Source: Delphinus delphis | Taxonomy: Eukaryota; Chordata; Mammalia; Artiodactyla; Delphinidae | Direction of reading: 5' to 3' | Length of the DNA stretch: 64,000 bases | Assembly: GCF_949987515.2 (NCBI RefSeq) | Contig: NC_082694.2 | Coordinates: 14,253,958 to 14,317,957 of the forward strand | Shown: piece by piece, positions 11,552 to 23,235 of the stretch | How the letters are laid out: every line of letters starts with the position of its first letter | Position numbering within the stretch: the stretch's first letter is position 1 | Notes under the pieces: generated by a model | Database searches by the model: none | The model's input: only the letters and a program-made list of their open reading frames with translations | What the model was told of the DNA's origin: nothing | Program-made: the position numbers and the translations under genes

Positions 11552-13149
11552 ACTCATCAGCTGAGGGAGGCATCCGGAAGAGGAGACGCCTGGTAGTGCA
11601 AAGTCACATGACAAGAATTTATGGGGTCCGGAACCACATATTATCAGCAAATGTCATTATCATTATTGGTGGTGAAAGTTCCAGGAGCAGTGAAATTCTT
11701 TGCTGTCCGGAAAGGTACTGCCAAGTTAGGGGTCAGAAGCCCTGCAGGCAAGATTCCACCCCCTCCCCCAGCTGGCTAGGTGACCTGAGGCACATCAGTG
11801 AACCTGTTGTTTGATTACTCTTTTGTTTATAAAACAAAGTAACTAATAAAAAAACAAAATAAAAGGGAAAACGGGACTGAGTTTCCTTCCCTTCCCCTAA
11901 TCACAGGGCAACTATGATGGTAAACTGAGGTTGGAAAGTGATTCTCAGGTGTGAGGAGATGCCGCTGTGCCCCTGGAGCCTCACCTAGTATTTGAGTAAC
12001 GAAGATGCCCATCCAGAGAGAGGGACAGACAGGCAGACAGGAGAGAGCTCCGCCTTCCAGATAGCCTGGAGAGGAAAGGCAGAGGATGGGCTGGTTGTCA
12101 AATCCTGTAGCTGTGGTGATGTCCTGGGGCGCGTTGTGTGCAGTGAATCAGTGACCCACACACGCTGCTGTCCTCAGGATCTGCAGGCAGGGGACCACAG
12201 GGCAGGGATGGGAGTGGCCCCTCTCACCGTTAGCCCTGCTGATCCACAGGCAGCATTTGGCTTCCCGCTTCCACAACTCCGAGCTCTGCTGGTGAAGAGG
12301 TCTCAGTCCCCAAGGGGGTGGGGATCTCCCACAGGGGACAGAGCATGGGGTCCACTGAAGAGGAAGCTGGGACGGCCATCTGGCCACGTTGCCTCTTCAC
12401 TCCAGTGAATCAACAGGCAAAGAGGTCACTCTACTCTTTGGGGTGATTGATCCTGACTTTCCAGAGAAAATCGGGCTGCAGCCACATAACAGAGATGACG
12501 AGGAATATGCCTGGAATGCAGGGGCTTCCCTGGGGTCCTCTTAGGACTCCCGAAGGCTGTGATAAAGCTCAGTGGAAAACTACAACAGCTCAATGCAGGC
12601 AGGTCTGCTATTGGCCCAGGCCCTTCAAGAAGAAAGATTTGGGTCAGCCACCTAGGCAAGGAACCTGGTCCAGCCAAGGTGTTTGCCCAGGGCAGAGAGT
12701 GTGGAAAGGGCGGAGGAAGGAAAGAATTATAAATACCAGCTGTCACAAGACCAGTTGCAGAAACAAGGACTTTAATATTTGTATTTCTTTCTCCTTTTGG
12801 ATATAAGTATGTTTGTGTATATATTAACTAATTTTTTTTACTCCTCTCCCATCCCCCTACCATCTAACATAAGATGTGTTAACAACAGTCAACCTTATAG
12901 CTCAGTATTTGTTACAGGCTATCAAAGGGGACGTGTGATTGAGCTAGAAGAATGAACAGCATCCAAAGACAGGAAGGGGACTCTGTATCCTCCTCTGGGG
13001 AAAGAGTTTAGCATGTCATCAATTATGTGGCATAGCGGTATCGTGCTCCGTGAAAGTGACCTGGCTATTGCCATTATTTGCTAAGTGTGGTTTAAAGTGG
13101 TATAGATGAGTGCTAAGTTGACAACGGGTGGACCACGGTGGCTTTGTAA
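11552..13149. other. Intergenic, no gene or clear repeat
   Basis: About 1.6 kb of mostly unique-looking sequence. Short ORFs occur on both strands but lack conserved motifs, splice context or codon bias. I see no promoter or RNA gene. Confidence 0.5.
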
Positions 13150-13151
13150 TA

Positions 13152-13476
13152 CAATAAGTCCCCTGCATACAAAAGAGTTCCGTTCCGAGGCACGTTCGTA
13201 AGTCCAATTTGTTCGTAAGTCCAACAAAGTTAGCCTAGGTACCCAACTGACACAATTGTCTATATAGTACCGTACTGTAATAGGTTTATATTTTTCACAC
13301 AAATAATACGTACATAAAAATCAAACACAAAACATAAGGAAAATATTTTTAATCTGACGGTACGTACCTTGAAAAGTACAGTAGTACAGTACAACAGCTG
13401 GCATACCGGGGCTGGCACGCACGTTCGCAGTTTTGAAAGTTCGCAACTTGAAGGTTCATATGCAGGGGACTTACTG
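13152..13476. mobile_element. Mariner-type MITE with TA duplication
   Basis: 325 bases. Terminal inverted repeats are CAATAAGTCCCCTGCATA on the left and CAGTAAGTCCCCTGCATA on the right read inward, one mismatch in about 18. A TA dinucleotide flanks both ends (13150-13151 and 13477-13478), the target preference of Tc1/mariner transposases. There is no transposase coding capacity, so it was moved in trans. Confidence 0.88.
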
Positions 13477-13762
13477 TACGTCAGCTTGGCTGGGATGAAC
13501 TGTGTTTTCAGTTAGGGTGGACCCCAAGAAAGATTATGCATGGTTTTTGGAGGGTGAAAGTGACGCAGCAGCCATGAGGTGTGTGTGAGCTGCGGCGGCC
13601 CAAGCATGTCACGTGCCTGCTGGCTGACTTTGTTGGCATGGCCAGCTGCCAGGCCCGCAGATGCTCCAGCTCCAGAGTGGGTGGTGTTCACCTTCATGAT
13701 AAAGGGCACCAGCTTCTCCTGCAGGACACCCACCATCATGGCCATGGGGGACAGTGAGGGCT

Positions 13763-14150
13763 TGTTATGGACTGAACTGTGTCCCCACCCAAGTTCATGT
13801 GTTGAGGCCCTAACTTCCAATGTTACTGTGGTTAGACACAGGGCCTTTAAAGAGGTAATTAATAGCCTAATCTGTGTGAGGTCCTAAAAGTGGAGCCCTA
13901 ATCCCACATGACTGGTGTCCTTATAAGAGGAGGAAGAAACACCAGGGATCCATGTGCATGGAGGAAAGGTCATGTGAGGACACAGCCAGGGGTGGCCGTC
14001 TGCAAGCCATGGAGAGAGGCCTCAGGAGCAACCAAACCTTCCAACATCTTGATCTTGGACTTCCAGCCTCCAGAGCTGTGAGAAAATTAATTTCTGTTGT
14101 TTAGGTCACCCAGTCTGTGGTATTTTGTGAGGGCAGCTGTAGTAAACTAT
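13763..14150 (+). mobile_element. MST/MLT1-type MaLR solo LTR
   Basis: Starts tgttatggactgaactgtgt. It continues with ttcatgtgttgaggccctaa, gactggtgtccttataagag, cttggacttccagcctccag and ctgttgtttaggtcacccag, and ends at about gtagtaaactata. A classic ERVL-MaLR LTR with no internal region attached. Non-coding. Confidence 0.85.
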
Positions 14151-15006
14151 ATAGGGCCCGATGTGGGTTCCAGCTTGTATATGTGGCATCCAGCCTGCCC
14201 TTGACATTCCCTACCTTGTGTCTATCTTTCTTTCCCAACTGTCTGCTCTGCCAGCCCCAAGCTCCAGCATCAGGGAAGATAAGACTCCCAGAGACTGCTG
14301 AACCAGCTCCTGTAATTCCATACTGTCACCTCCTGTCACGAACCCCAGGGTTCTGATTCTCTGACTGAAGCCTGACCCATACAGGAGGGGAGGTTCTTGA
14401 ACAGGCCTATGGGGTGGCCCCTGGAGGACCGAAAACCTCAACTGCATTCAAGGACAAGCACTGGCCAAGGATGAGGGCACCTTGGGACACGCCCGTGCAT
14501 CTCTCTCTGAGCTTGGGTGGGAGGGAGCTAGTCTGCCACTGGGGACGCTGCAGCAGCCCCCAGGAAGGAAGGAACATAGGCAGAGGTGAGGAGAGCAGAT
14601 GGGGCCAGGCATGCACCCAGTCCGTTGAGCAGATGCCAGCAGCCCCACCTGCAAGCTGCCAGGCTCCATGTAAGATCAAAACCTCCAGCCCTAACACCTG
14701 GGCTCCAGGCAGCCCGGCCTTGCTGTGACAGGTAGGGACCCAGAAGCCAGATGCTTCCTCCCACGTGACAGAGCCCGGAGCCTACATCTGTCAGGGATTA
14801 GGGTGCACTGCCCTGTGTCACTAATTGGTTACACTCCAGGCAGTTTCCCTCCTCTGTCACCTGAGCCCATCTCCTCTGCCTTTTTGTCTGCTGCCTCCCT
14901 GCTTTCCCTGGCTGTGTGGTCCTGGGATTGCAGCAGCTGCTGGAGTGCAGCCCTCTTCATCAGGCTGATGCTGCCTTTAGGATTCATTTTTAAAGAACAC
15001 AGTCAG

Positions 15007-15295
15007 GGACTTCCCTGGTGGCTCCGTGGTTGAGAATCCACCTGCCAATGCAGGGGATACAGGTTCGAGCCCTGGTCCGGGAAGATCCCACATGCTGCGG
15101 AGCAACTAAGCCCGTACATCACAACTACTGTGCCTGCGCTCTAGAGCCCGCCAGCCACAGCTACTGAGCCCACGCGCCACAACGACTGAATCCCGCTTAC
15201 CTAGAGCCTGTGCTCCGCAACGAGAGAAGCCACCGCGATGAGAAGCCCGCGCACAGCAGCGAAGACCCAATGCAGCCAAATAAATAAATAAAAAT
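15007..15295 (+). mobile_element. CHR-type tRNA-derived SINE, long form
   Basis: ggacttccctggtggctccg head, ggttcgagccctggtccggg B box, gaagacccaatgcagccaaa end and (AAAT)n tail. A 15-bp duplication aaagaacacagtcag / aaagaatgcagtcag lies at 14992-15006 and 15296-15310 with two mismatches, so this insertion is older than most here. Confidence 0.9.
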
Positions 15296-15364
15296 AAAGA
15301 ATGCAGTCAGCCCCCCGGGATTTTGAGCATCCCGGCCCAGGAGGCCAGCAGCCTGGTGGAGAAG

Positions 15365-15590
15365 CAGAAATCAAAAAGAAACTACTATGTGCCAGACACA
15401 GGGTAACTGTTATTAGCAGAGCTACGACTATATACCAAGTGGGTTTATAGTTACAACCTCAGCAGCTCTATGAAGCTGGTCTTAACATCTGCATTTTCTA
15501 GAAAATTCTCGGAGGCACAGAGGAGTTAGGGAAGTTAACAAAGGGTCACACAGAGACTAAAAACTTGAAAGTCCATTCTCATCTTACTCC
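15365..15590 (-). repeat. MIR SINE fragment
   Basis: Antisense MIR: tatgtgccagacacag start, cagctctatgaagctggtct, gaggcacagaggagttaggg, aaagggtcacacagag. Confidence 0.55.
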
Positions 15591-15671
15591 CGGAGGCTGC
15601 TGCTGGTTAAGTTCCTCTCTCTTAACCCAGATGGGGCTGGGGTATGAGTGAGGGGGAGAAAAACATGATGT

Positions 15672-15857
15672 ATGACAGCAGTTTTCAAAGTGTGGCCCAA
15701 TCAGCAGCCTCAGCGTCACGTGGAACCTTGTTAGAAATGCAGATTCTCAGGCCCGCCCCAGACCTCCTGAACCAGAAACCGGCGGGGTGGGGCCCAGGCA
15801 TCCCTGCGTTAACAAGTCCTGCAGGTTGTTCTGATGCGTACTCAGGTTAGAGACCCA
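15672..15857 (+). mobile_element. MER5A-like hAT-Charlie MITE
   Basis: gtgacagcagttttcaaagtgtgg-type start, then ccttgttagaaatgcagatt, ggtggggcccaggcatccct, aacaagtcctgcaggttgtt and gatgcgtactcaggttagag. This is the whole MER5A consensus in order. Confidence 0.75.
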
Positions 15858-16054
15858 CGAATCTAGGGTCTGTGACCCTCTAGGTCTGGGCTGGGGTGCC
15901 CTGGCTGGAGACTCCCAGGTTGGAAGGGCTGAGTGTAGGCCCACTGGCAGGACATGGACCAGGGTGGGATGGCCCCCCTCATTCACAAAGCACCTCTCCT
16001 GACCTCAACTACTTCACCCTCAGACCAACCACAAGGATGCATATCATCGCCCTC

Positions 16055-16215
16055 TTGTTTCTGATGACGTTTTCTGACAAGCACTGGGTTCAAATCCCAA
16101 CGCCACCACTTCCTGGCCGTGTGACCTTGGCCAAGTCACATTCCTGCATCCACGATGCTGGACTCATCACTCACCTTCTCTGGACCTCGGTTTCCTGTAA
16201 AGAGAAGGGGTGAGA
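16055..16215 (+). repeat. MIR SINE fragment
   Basis: tgggttcaaatcccaacgcc, ccgtgtgaccttggccaagt and ctggacctcggtttcctgta match MIR tRNA-related and core regions. Confidence 0.6.
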
Positions 16216-16639
16216 TGTGCTCAGAGTTTATCCACTTGATTCGAGGACTCCCTGGGCTCTATGTGGAGAGGGGCTGCGAGAGCTGTTGGGGGCACTGATG
16301 GAGATAGATTATTCCACAGACTACAACGTAGAAGAAAGACTACACCAAATGCCCTTGTTGATCGTAACATTTCAGAGACATTAAAATGTGAATTTCCAAA
16401 GTGAGGAAGTGCAGCTTCCTTGGCGCTGGGTGGCTTACTTGCTCTCCCTGTGCAGCCAGTGTTTTTCGTGAGGCAGCTGGAAGTGTCAGGCTCCGCATCG
16501 CTTCCTCCTGGATAGATCCGGCTCCAGGGTGGGGAAGCTGGTCCTCCGACAGCGGAGACCACCCCTCACGTGCAGCAGTTCCCCTGCTCCAAGAAAAGGC
16601 AGTTATGCTAACCCGAATGTGCGTGAAGCTTTCTACCCC

Positions 16640-16825
16640 CTCACATGCTGCTTCCTTTCACGCTCATCCGTTTATGTAACTGTAGAGAGTTTTCTGTCTC
16701 ATTTGCTCCTCAAAGCAGCTCTGAGAGCGCAGTGTCACTGCTCCCATTTTCCAGATGCTTGTACTGCTAGAAAGCAGCAGGGTTGGGATTTGAACCCCCA
16801 TCTTCTAACGACACGTGTAGTGTGC
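16640..16825 (-). repeat. MIR SINE fragment
   Basis: Antisense MIR: ctcaaagcagctctgagagc, ccattttccagatgcttgta and gcagggttgggatttgaacc. A second, plus-strand MIR piece (ctgctgtgtgtccttcgac) follows at about 16860-16945. Confidence 0.5.
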
Positions 16826-17269
16826 TTTATCCTAGAACTAGGGATCCTGCAGGTTCAGGTGGCCCTGGTTCGGCTCCGCTCGGCAACTTTCCTGCTGTGT
16901 GTCCTTCGACAAATCAACCAACTCCTCTGAATTAAACGTCGTTGTTCAAGGCTGTAACCACGTAAGCTGGGAGAGGCTACCCCTGGTTATTTTATAGGGA
17001 AAGGGAGCTCGGATTGTCTCTGATTTGATAAATTAAAGTGAACGGACCCTCACTGTTTCATAGTACAAGTGGTTTATTTGGTGGTAGGCAAAGCCTTTGA
17101 GGAACAGAGCCACAGAGTAGGGGGTAAATCGCAAAGGACTCCCAGGTTGGTGGCAGAGCCCTCAGCCACCTTTGGACTAAGACAGTTGGCTTCTCAGAGA
17201 AGAGGATCCCTCACGGACTCCTGGTGGCGATTTTCCCATGGAAAACCTCTCTGCGTGATCCCTACAGGG

Positions 17270-17375
17270 GTTCATCTGCCTTTCCTTGGGTACTTCCGGT
17301 GACGGGAGCTCCCCTCTTGGGATAAACTCTTGCAAGTCGGATGGCTCCGATTATTACGAAACTCTTCCACAGGGC
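17270..17375 (+). repeat. Possible very old mammalian repeat
   Basis: tcatctgcctttccttgggt, acttccggtgacgggagctc and ggctccgattattacgaaac resemble an old dispersed repeat whose copies are sometimes conserved. Family not named. 16950-17740 otherwise shows no gene. Confidence 0.3.
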
Positions 17376-17739
17376 ACATCAGATCCAGCCACGAGGGACC
17401 GGGAGTCTTTGGTCTCACTCGGCCTCCAAGGCCCCAGGGTAAGTCTAGGCCAGGAGCCCTCTGGGCTTTTGCAGACAAGCTCTGGAGTCTCCGCCAGCAA
17501 AGTCTCATGTTTGTTTTGAGTCCACAGCCCTGGCACCTATAAGTATCTTACTCCCCAAATGCTCTGGCATAGTTTAAAAATTAAAGTTCATTAAATTCAA
17601 GTAGGGAATTTCATAACCTCTCCTATGCTTGCACACCTAAGGGGGAAGAGTAATAAACCTCGTCCCCCACCCATGCCCGCATCTGTTTAACGCATTTCCT
17701 TCAAAACATCCCTGCGCTTTTTATTTCAATTGATCTCTG

Positions 17740-17880
17740 CAGCATCCCATGTCATAGGCCAATGGGGATTACTATCTTCATTTCCTGGTGAGGAAACTGA
17801 GGCTCAGAGATGTTGAGTGACTTATCCATGAGTGAGTCGTAGGAATTGTTGTTATCGTGGGGACTTCTGACCCATGGGTA
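17740..17880 (-). repeat. MIR SINE fragment
   Basis: Antisense MIR: tcatttcctggtgaggaaac, tgaggctcagagatgttgag, tgacttatccatgagtgagt. Confidence 0.55.
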
Positions 17881-17934
17881 GCATTCTTTCTGCTACAGCT
17901 CATTATCACAACGACTGCCAGGTTCAAAAACAAG

Positions 17935-18480
17935 CCACTTCTAAGTATTTACCCTACAGGAATATTCATAAAAGAATGCACACGTCTGTACAAACGTGAT
18001 GACTGCAACAGTGTTGGCAAATGATTCTTTGCAATCTGATTGTTCAGCGATGGAGAATTAAAAACTGTGGAACAGCCATTAATGGAATTCTACACAGCTT
18101 TTATTTTGTTTTATTTTTTATTGAAGTATAGTTGATTTACAATGTTGTGTTAGTCTCTGCTGTACAGCAAAGTGATTCGGTTATACATACATACATTCTT
18201 TTAAAAATTCTTTTCCATTATGGTTTATCACAGGATATCGAATATTATTCCCTGTGCTCTACAGTAGGACCTTGTTGTTTATCCATCCTATATATAATAG
18301 TTTGCATCTGCTAATCCCAAACTCCCAGTCCTTCCCTCTGCCACAACCCCTCCCCCTTGGCAACCGCAAGTCTGTTCTCTACGTCTGTCTACACAGCTTT
18401 TAAAACAGAGTAGGTGACTCATGTATATTCCTCTGAGTAATGTGTATGCTGTTTAGCTGAGCCATGTAGTAGTGTTGAGT
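17935..18480 (+). mobile_element. Old L1 3' fragment split by a younger L1 end
   Basis: Late ORF2/3' UTR L1 sequence (ccctacaggaatattcataa, gtacaaacgtgatgactgca, actgtggaacagccattaat). It is interrupted at 18103 by a minus-strand L1 tail and resumes at 18403 (aaaacagagtaggtgactca). Confidence 0.65.
18104..18388 (-). mobile_element. 5'-truncated L1 3' end inserted in an older L1
   Basis: Antisense L1 3' UTR: ttattgaagtatagttgattt, gctgtacagcaaagtgattc, ttccctgtgctctacagtag. A perfect 14-bp duplication ctacacagctttta lies at 18090-18103 and 18389-18402. This gives the order of the two insertions. Confidence 0.85.
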
Positions 18481-18534
18481 TGGGATGAAATACATTTTTT
18501 TAAAAGTGGGTATAATATTCCATTTTTATTTCAG

Positions 18535-18565
18535 ATATATATATACATATATATATATATATGTT
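18535..18565. repeat. (AT)n microsatellite
   Basis: Alternating TATATA run broken once by tac. A second short mixed AT/AC run lies at about 18800-18830. Confidence 0.8.
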
Positions 18566-18830
18566 TAGATGTACATAAAAGCTTGAAAGGATACACACCA
18601 GCTACCAACGGGGATGATCTTTTATTTGTGTATGGGGAGGGGGAAAGTCGGGGGTTAAGATTAAAAGGGAGGTTTACTCTCTCTACTTTCTTGACTTCTC
18701 ATTTTTATTAACAATGAATGCAGGAAGTTAGAAGTATCATAGGAGTCTTTCACTCTTTTCATTACAGATTTTTGTTTTGTAATAAAGACACATTTTTGTT
18801 TGATATATATACTATATATACACACACACG

Positions 18831-20330
18831 TCCCAAAGCATTACCAGAAAATGGTTTCATTTGATTTCAAATAGGAAAACTTCAGAGTTCCAGTCAAGTG
18901 TATACTAACTTGGTCTTCACTGAAGTATCTATCTCATCCTCAGCAACTGCACTTTACAGAGAAGACTCTCTTATACCCATGAGTAATCTTACCACGTGGC
19001 TGGTGGGAGCCCACGAGGCCTGATGGTTAATGGTGTTCATGGTGGACTCTTTCTAACAGGTGGCTGAATTTTAAGGAGAGAACAGAAAAGACAGTTATTG
19101 AAGACCATCACTATGATATAATGCCGGTAACAGTCCTAATAACAAAAGCTCTTATTATTGCCGTTGTGTGGCTTGAAACTCCCTGAGGCTGCCCCAGCTG
19201 CTGCAGGAAGCAAGCCCGTACTATCTGCTTCTGTAGCTCCAGCATTTAAGGGTGCTTGGAGCTCAGTAGAGAGGCTCGATGAACATTTTTGGCAAGTATC
19301 AGTTGAAGAGACGCATGAAAACTCTATTTAGGTTCTAAGTCACATTCATCATAAACATGGTTTGCCCTGGTGACACTGGCTCAGGAGTTTTAAGCAAAAG
19401 GACACTTTGTGTGCCAAAAATGACCGTTCATGATTTCCTCTAGTTGTCAGAAACCCTGCCGATCGGTCCTTCTGATTCTGCTTCCAGCGGGCAGGGCTTT
19501 CATTTCTCCTGAGGACAGCAGGTAGATGGCAGGGCCTTGAGGGTGATCTGGAAGGGGAAGCCCATTGGCAGCCTAGCCACCCATCCAACATCCTGCACAG
19601 CTCTCTCCTGAAATCCCATGGTGATGTTTACTAAGCTGGGGATTGACGAAGGTTTGGAACTTTTCCTTTAAAAACATTTACTGCAGCTTTCATTTTACTG
19701 TCCTAACTTTCATAACCAAATCTACTCTGTATCCTGATGTTCGGGTGACGTTCTTTAACTTCTAAGTAGAGGCCAGAGCTCCCCACTTCTTGCCCTCAGT
19801 TTCTCTGGGCTCTGGTCTGTTGCCCTTGATGATTCTGAGGTGGTAGGATTGTCTGATCAAGGGTAGGGTGGGGAGGGCATTCTTCTTGATTGGGGGGGGG
19901 TGACCACTGGGGAACAGGCGTGAGCAGCCATGGTGTATATGGCACAGTTCTGACTGCAGCCTAAGACCTAAAGTAATGGGCCACAGGGAGTCCTCAAGCC
20001 TCAGCCCAGCTCACCATTCCAAGCCAAGCAGCCGGTGTGCCTCTGGGCCACAGAAGCCCAGGACCCTAAGCACATTTAGGGGATTCCCATTGTTCCAGTC
20101 TTGCCTACCAAGTAACAGGCTTTTCGGTGACCCATTTAAATGGGGGCATCTTTGGGATGTCTGTCCTAGAGGCTTTGGTGAAGAATCTTCATCTACCTGG
20201 TCCTCCAACAACCCCAATGCTGCCCTAGCCTCGCTTGTCTGCTTTGCTCCCAAGGAGCTGTGTAGAAATCTTGTCTGTCTGAAGGGAATCCCACTGGACA
20301 ACCATGTTGGAGGAAATCTAAATCCCAGTT
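18831..20330. other. Intergenic, no gene
   Basis: Largely unique-looking sequence. A G-run lies at about 19892-19900. Short ORFs on both strands show no family resemblance. I see no RNA gene or promoter. Confidence 0.5.
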
Positions 20331-20334
20331 CTCT

Positions 20335-20750
20335 AGTTATCGATAGTTGCAAAAAAACAGTACCACAAACTTAGCAATTAAAACTACACACATTTATTAC
20401 TTCACAGTCTCCCTCAGTCAGGAGTCGGGACATGGCTTAGCTGGGCCCCTCTACTTTGGGGTCTCTCATGAAGCTGTCGGCAAAGTGTCAGCAAGGGCTG
20501 GGTTCCCTGAGGCTCCAGGTGGGAAGGGCCCACTTCCAAGCTCATGCGGTTGTTGGTAGGATTCAGTTCCTTGCAGTTTGTCGGACTGAGGGCTTCAGTT
20601 TCTTCCTGGCTGTTGTCCAGGGCCCACCCCCAGTTTCTTGTCACTTGCGTCTCTCCACAGAACAAGTCATAACACAGCAGCTGTCCTCACCAAAGGAGAA
20701 AAGGGAGAGTCTGATGGCGACATGGAAGTTACAGTGCTATGTAAAGTGAT
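20335..20750 (-). mobile_element. Diverged MaLR/ERVL-type LTR
   Basis: Antisense landmarks: gttgcaaaaaaacagtacca, caaacttagcaattaaaac, ttattacttcacagtctccc and tcttgtcacttgcgtctctc. Older than the LTR at 13763. Confidence 0.5.
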
Positions 20751-20912
20751 CATGGGAGTGGCAGCCTTTGCTGTATTTGTTAGTTAGAAGTAAGTCACAG
20801 GTTCACCCTCCTTCAGAGGGAGGGGTTCCACAGAGGCATGAATGCCAGGAAGCAAGCAGCATGGGGGCACCTAGAGTCTGCCCACCACAGGGATCAGCAA
20901 ACCTCTATAAAA

Positions 20913-22140
20913 TGCTGAGGGGAGGGGTGGTGGAGTCAAGATGGTGGTGTGGGAAGACGCCAAGTTAGCATCTCCCCACAACTAGGGAGACTGCCGGCCG
21001 CTGGTGGGAGATCCTGACGCCCAAGGAGATGGGAGGAACCCCCAAGTGAACCAGTGGGATGTGGGGGGAGCTGACGGGGGAGGAGAAGTGGAGGCCAGAC
21101 AGGATCGGCATCCCTGAGACCGGGTTGATCAGGACAAGCAGGTAGGAGGGGCCATCCCAGAGGAACAGGAGAGGAACAGAGGGCATTTGCCCTGCCCACT
21201 TGGACCGGGGAGACTGCTGAGCTCCTAGGCTGGTACCCTGCCCTCCAAAGCCCCCTGCAGGCCGCATGGGTCCTGGGGGCATAGGAGGGAGGCCAGGGGA
21301 GAACAGGAGAGGCAGGCGGGAAGGGTCCTCTGGGACTGGAAGAGCAGGAGAGGAGACGAGGGTGTTTGCCCCACCCACTCGAGCCCAGGAAGCCTGCTGG
21401 GCTCCCAGGTGAGTCCCCCGCCCTCTGAGACCAGGGGTGGGGGGCATGCCTGGGCCCCTTCTGTTCTGTTGAGCCTAAGCCCCACCCCCCACAGCCCCCA
21501 GGGCCTTTTCCAGCCCTGTGGGTCCTGAGCATTGGCCCTGCCCACCATCCAAACCTTGCCCTTGCATAGGCCCCGCCCTCCACAGCCAAGCCCTTTCCCC
21601 CCCCTTTTTTTTTTCTTTTCCCTCCTCTTTTTTACTAGTGTGGTACTGCTGTACCTTCCGGTTGTTGATTCATCTATATTCTTATTATTATATTCTTTCT
21701 AACATATTGTTAGTTTCATAGTCTAATTTTTTTTCACTTTGTTATTATTCTCCCTCTCTCTTTTTTTTTGCCATGCTACACGGCTTGTGGAATCTTCGTT
21801 CACTAGCCAGGGGTTGGGCCGAAGCTTCTGCGGTGGGAGCTCTGAATCCAAACCACTGGACTAACAGAGAACCTCAGACCCCAGGGAATATTCATTGGAG
21901 TGAGGTCCCATGGAGGTCCTCATCTCAGCAGCAAGACCCAGCTCTACACAATAGCCTACAAACTCCAGTGTTGGAAGCCTCAGGCCAAACAACCAGTAAG
22001 ACAGGAACACAATCCCACTCATTAAAAAAAAAAAGAGAGAGAGAGAAAGCAAAAAAATATGTCACACATGAAGGAACAAGGTAAAAACCTACAAGACCAA
22101 ATAAATGAAGAGGAAATAGGCAATCTACCTTAAAAAGAAT
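20913..22140 (+). promoter_or_regulatory. L1 5' UTR (ancestral internal promoter region)
   Basis: GC-rich to about 21600, then T-rich, then a SINE-like antisense block at 21769-21872, then ctcagaccccagggaatatt and following leader sequence. Two imperfect copies about 179 bases apart are anchored at gcatttgccctgcccactt (21183) and gtgtttgccccacccactc (21362). L1 5' UTRs act as internal RNA polymerase II promoters; activity here is unknown. Confidence 0.65.
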
Positions 22141-22149
22141 TCAGACTAA

Positions 22150-23235
22150 TGATAGTAAAGATGATCCAGAATCTTGGAAATAGAATGGAGGCACAAATTG
22201 AGAAAATACAAGAAACGTTTAACAAACATCTAGAAGGACTAAAGAACAAACAGAGATGAACAACACAATAAATGAAATGAAAAATACACTAGAAGGAATT
22301 AATAACAGAATAACTGAAGCAGAAGAACGAATAAGTGAGCTGGAAGACAAAATGGCAGAAATAACTGCTGAGGAACAGAATAAAGAAAAAAGAATGTGGC
22401 TTCCCTGGTGGCGCAGTGGTTGAGAGTCTGCCTGCCGATGCAGGGGACACGTGTTCGTGCCCTGGTCCAGGAAGATCCCACATGCCACAGAGCAGCTAGG
22501 CCTGTGAGCCATGGCCGCTGAGCCTGCACGTCCAGAGCCTGTGCTCCACAACGGGAGAGGCTGCAACAGTGAGAGGCCTGCGTACTGCAAAAGAAAGAAA
22601 GAAAGAAAGAAAAAAGAATGAAAAGAATTGAAGACAATCTCAGAGACCTCTGGGACAACATTAAATGTACCAACATTCGAATTATAGGGGTCCCAGAAGC
22701 AGAAGAGAAAAAGAAAGGGTCTGAGAAAATATTTGAAGAGATTATAGTCGAAAACTTCCCTAACTTGGGAAGGGAAATAGTCCCCCAAGTCCTGGAAGCA
22801 CAGAGGGTCCCATACAGGATAAACCCTCAGAAAAACACACCAAGACACATATTAATCAAACTAACAAAAATTAAATTCAAAGAAAAAAATTAAAAGCAAC
22901 AAGAGAAAAAGAAAACAAACAAAAAATACAAAGGAATCCCCATAAGGTTATCAGCTGATTTTTCAGCAGAAACTCTGCAGGCCAGAAGGGAGTGGCAGGA
23001 TATACTTAAAGTGATGAAAGAGAAAAACCTACGACCAAGATTACTCTCCCCAGCAAGTATCTCATTCAGACTTGATGGAGAAATCAAAAAGCTTTTCAGA
23101 CAAGCAAAAGCTAAGAGAATTCAGCACCACCAAACCAGCTTTACAACAAATGCTAAAGAAACTTCTCTAGGCGGGAAACACAAGAGAAGAAAAAGACCCA
23201 CAAAAACAAACCCCAAACAATTAAGAAAATGGTAA
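22150..23235 (+). pseudogene. L1 ORF1 remnant
   Basis: Coiled-coil-like start (MEAQIEKIQETFNKHLEGL; later ISELEDKMAEI), then a SINE insertion at 22397. Next come the RNA-recognition region (RIEDNLRDLWDNIK, IRIIGVPEAE, PQVLEAQRVPYRINPQKNTP) and the C-terminal region (RLSADFSAETLQARREWQD, LSPASISFRLDGEIKKL). Frame breaks and the SINE make it non-functional. ORF1 encodes the RNA-binding chaperone of the L1 particle. Confidence 0.8.
22397..22606 (+). mobile_element. CHR-2-type SINE inserted in L1 ORF1
   Basis: Full short form with a (GAAA)n tail. Duplication aagaaaaaagaatg flanks it (ending 22396 and 22620). Confidence 0.92.

Noticed and set aside
16221..16562. 113-codon minus-strand ORF
   Set aside because: It is unconserved to my eye, in a repeat-bearing region flanked by MIR fragments.
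20936..21589. 217-codon minus-strand ORF
   Set aside because: It lies antisense to the GC-rich L1 5' UTR, where stop codons are rare by composition. Its repeated segments reflect the UTR duplication.
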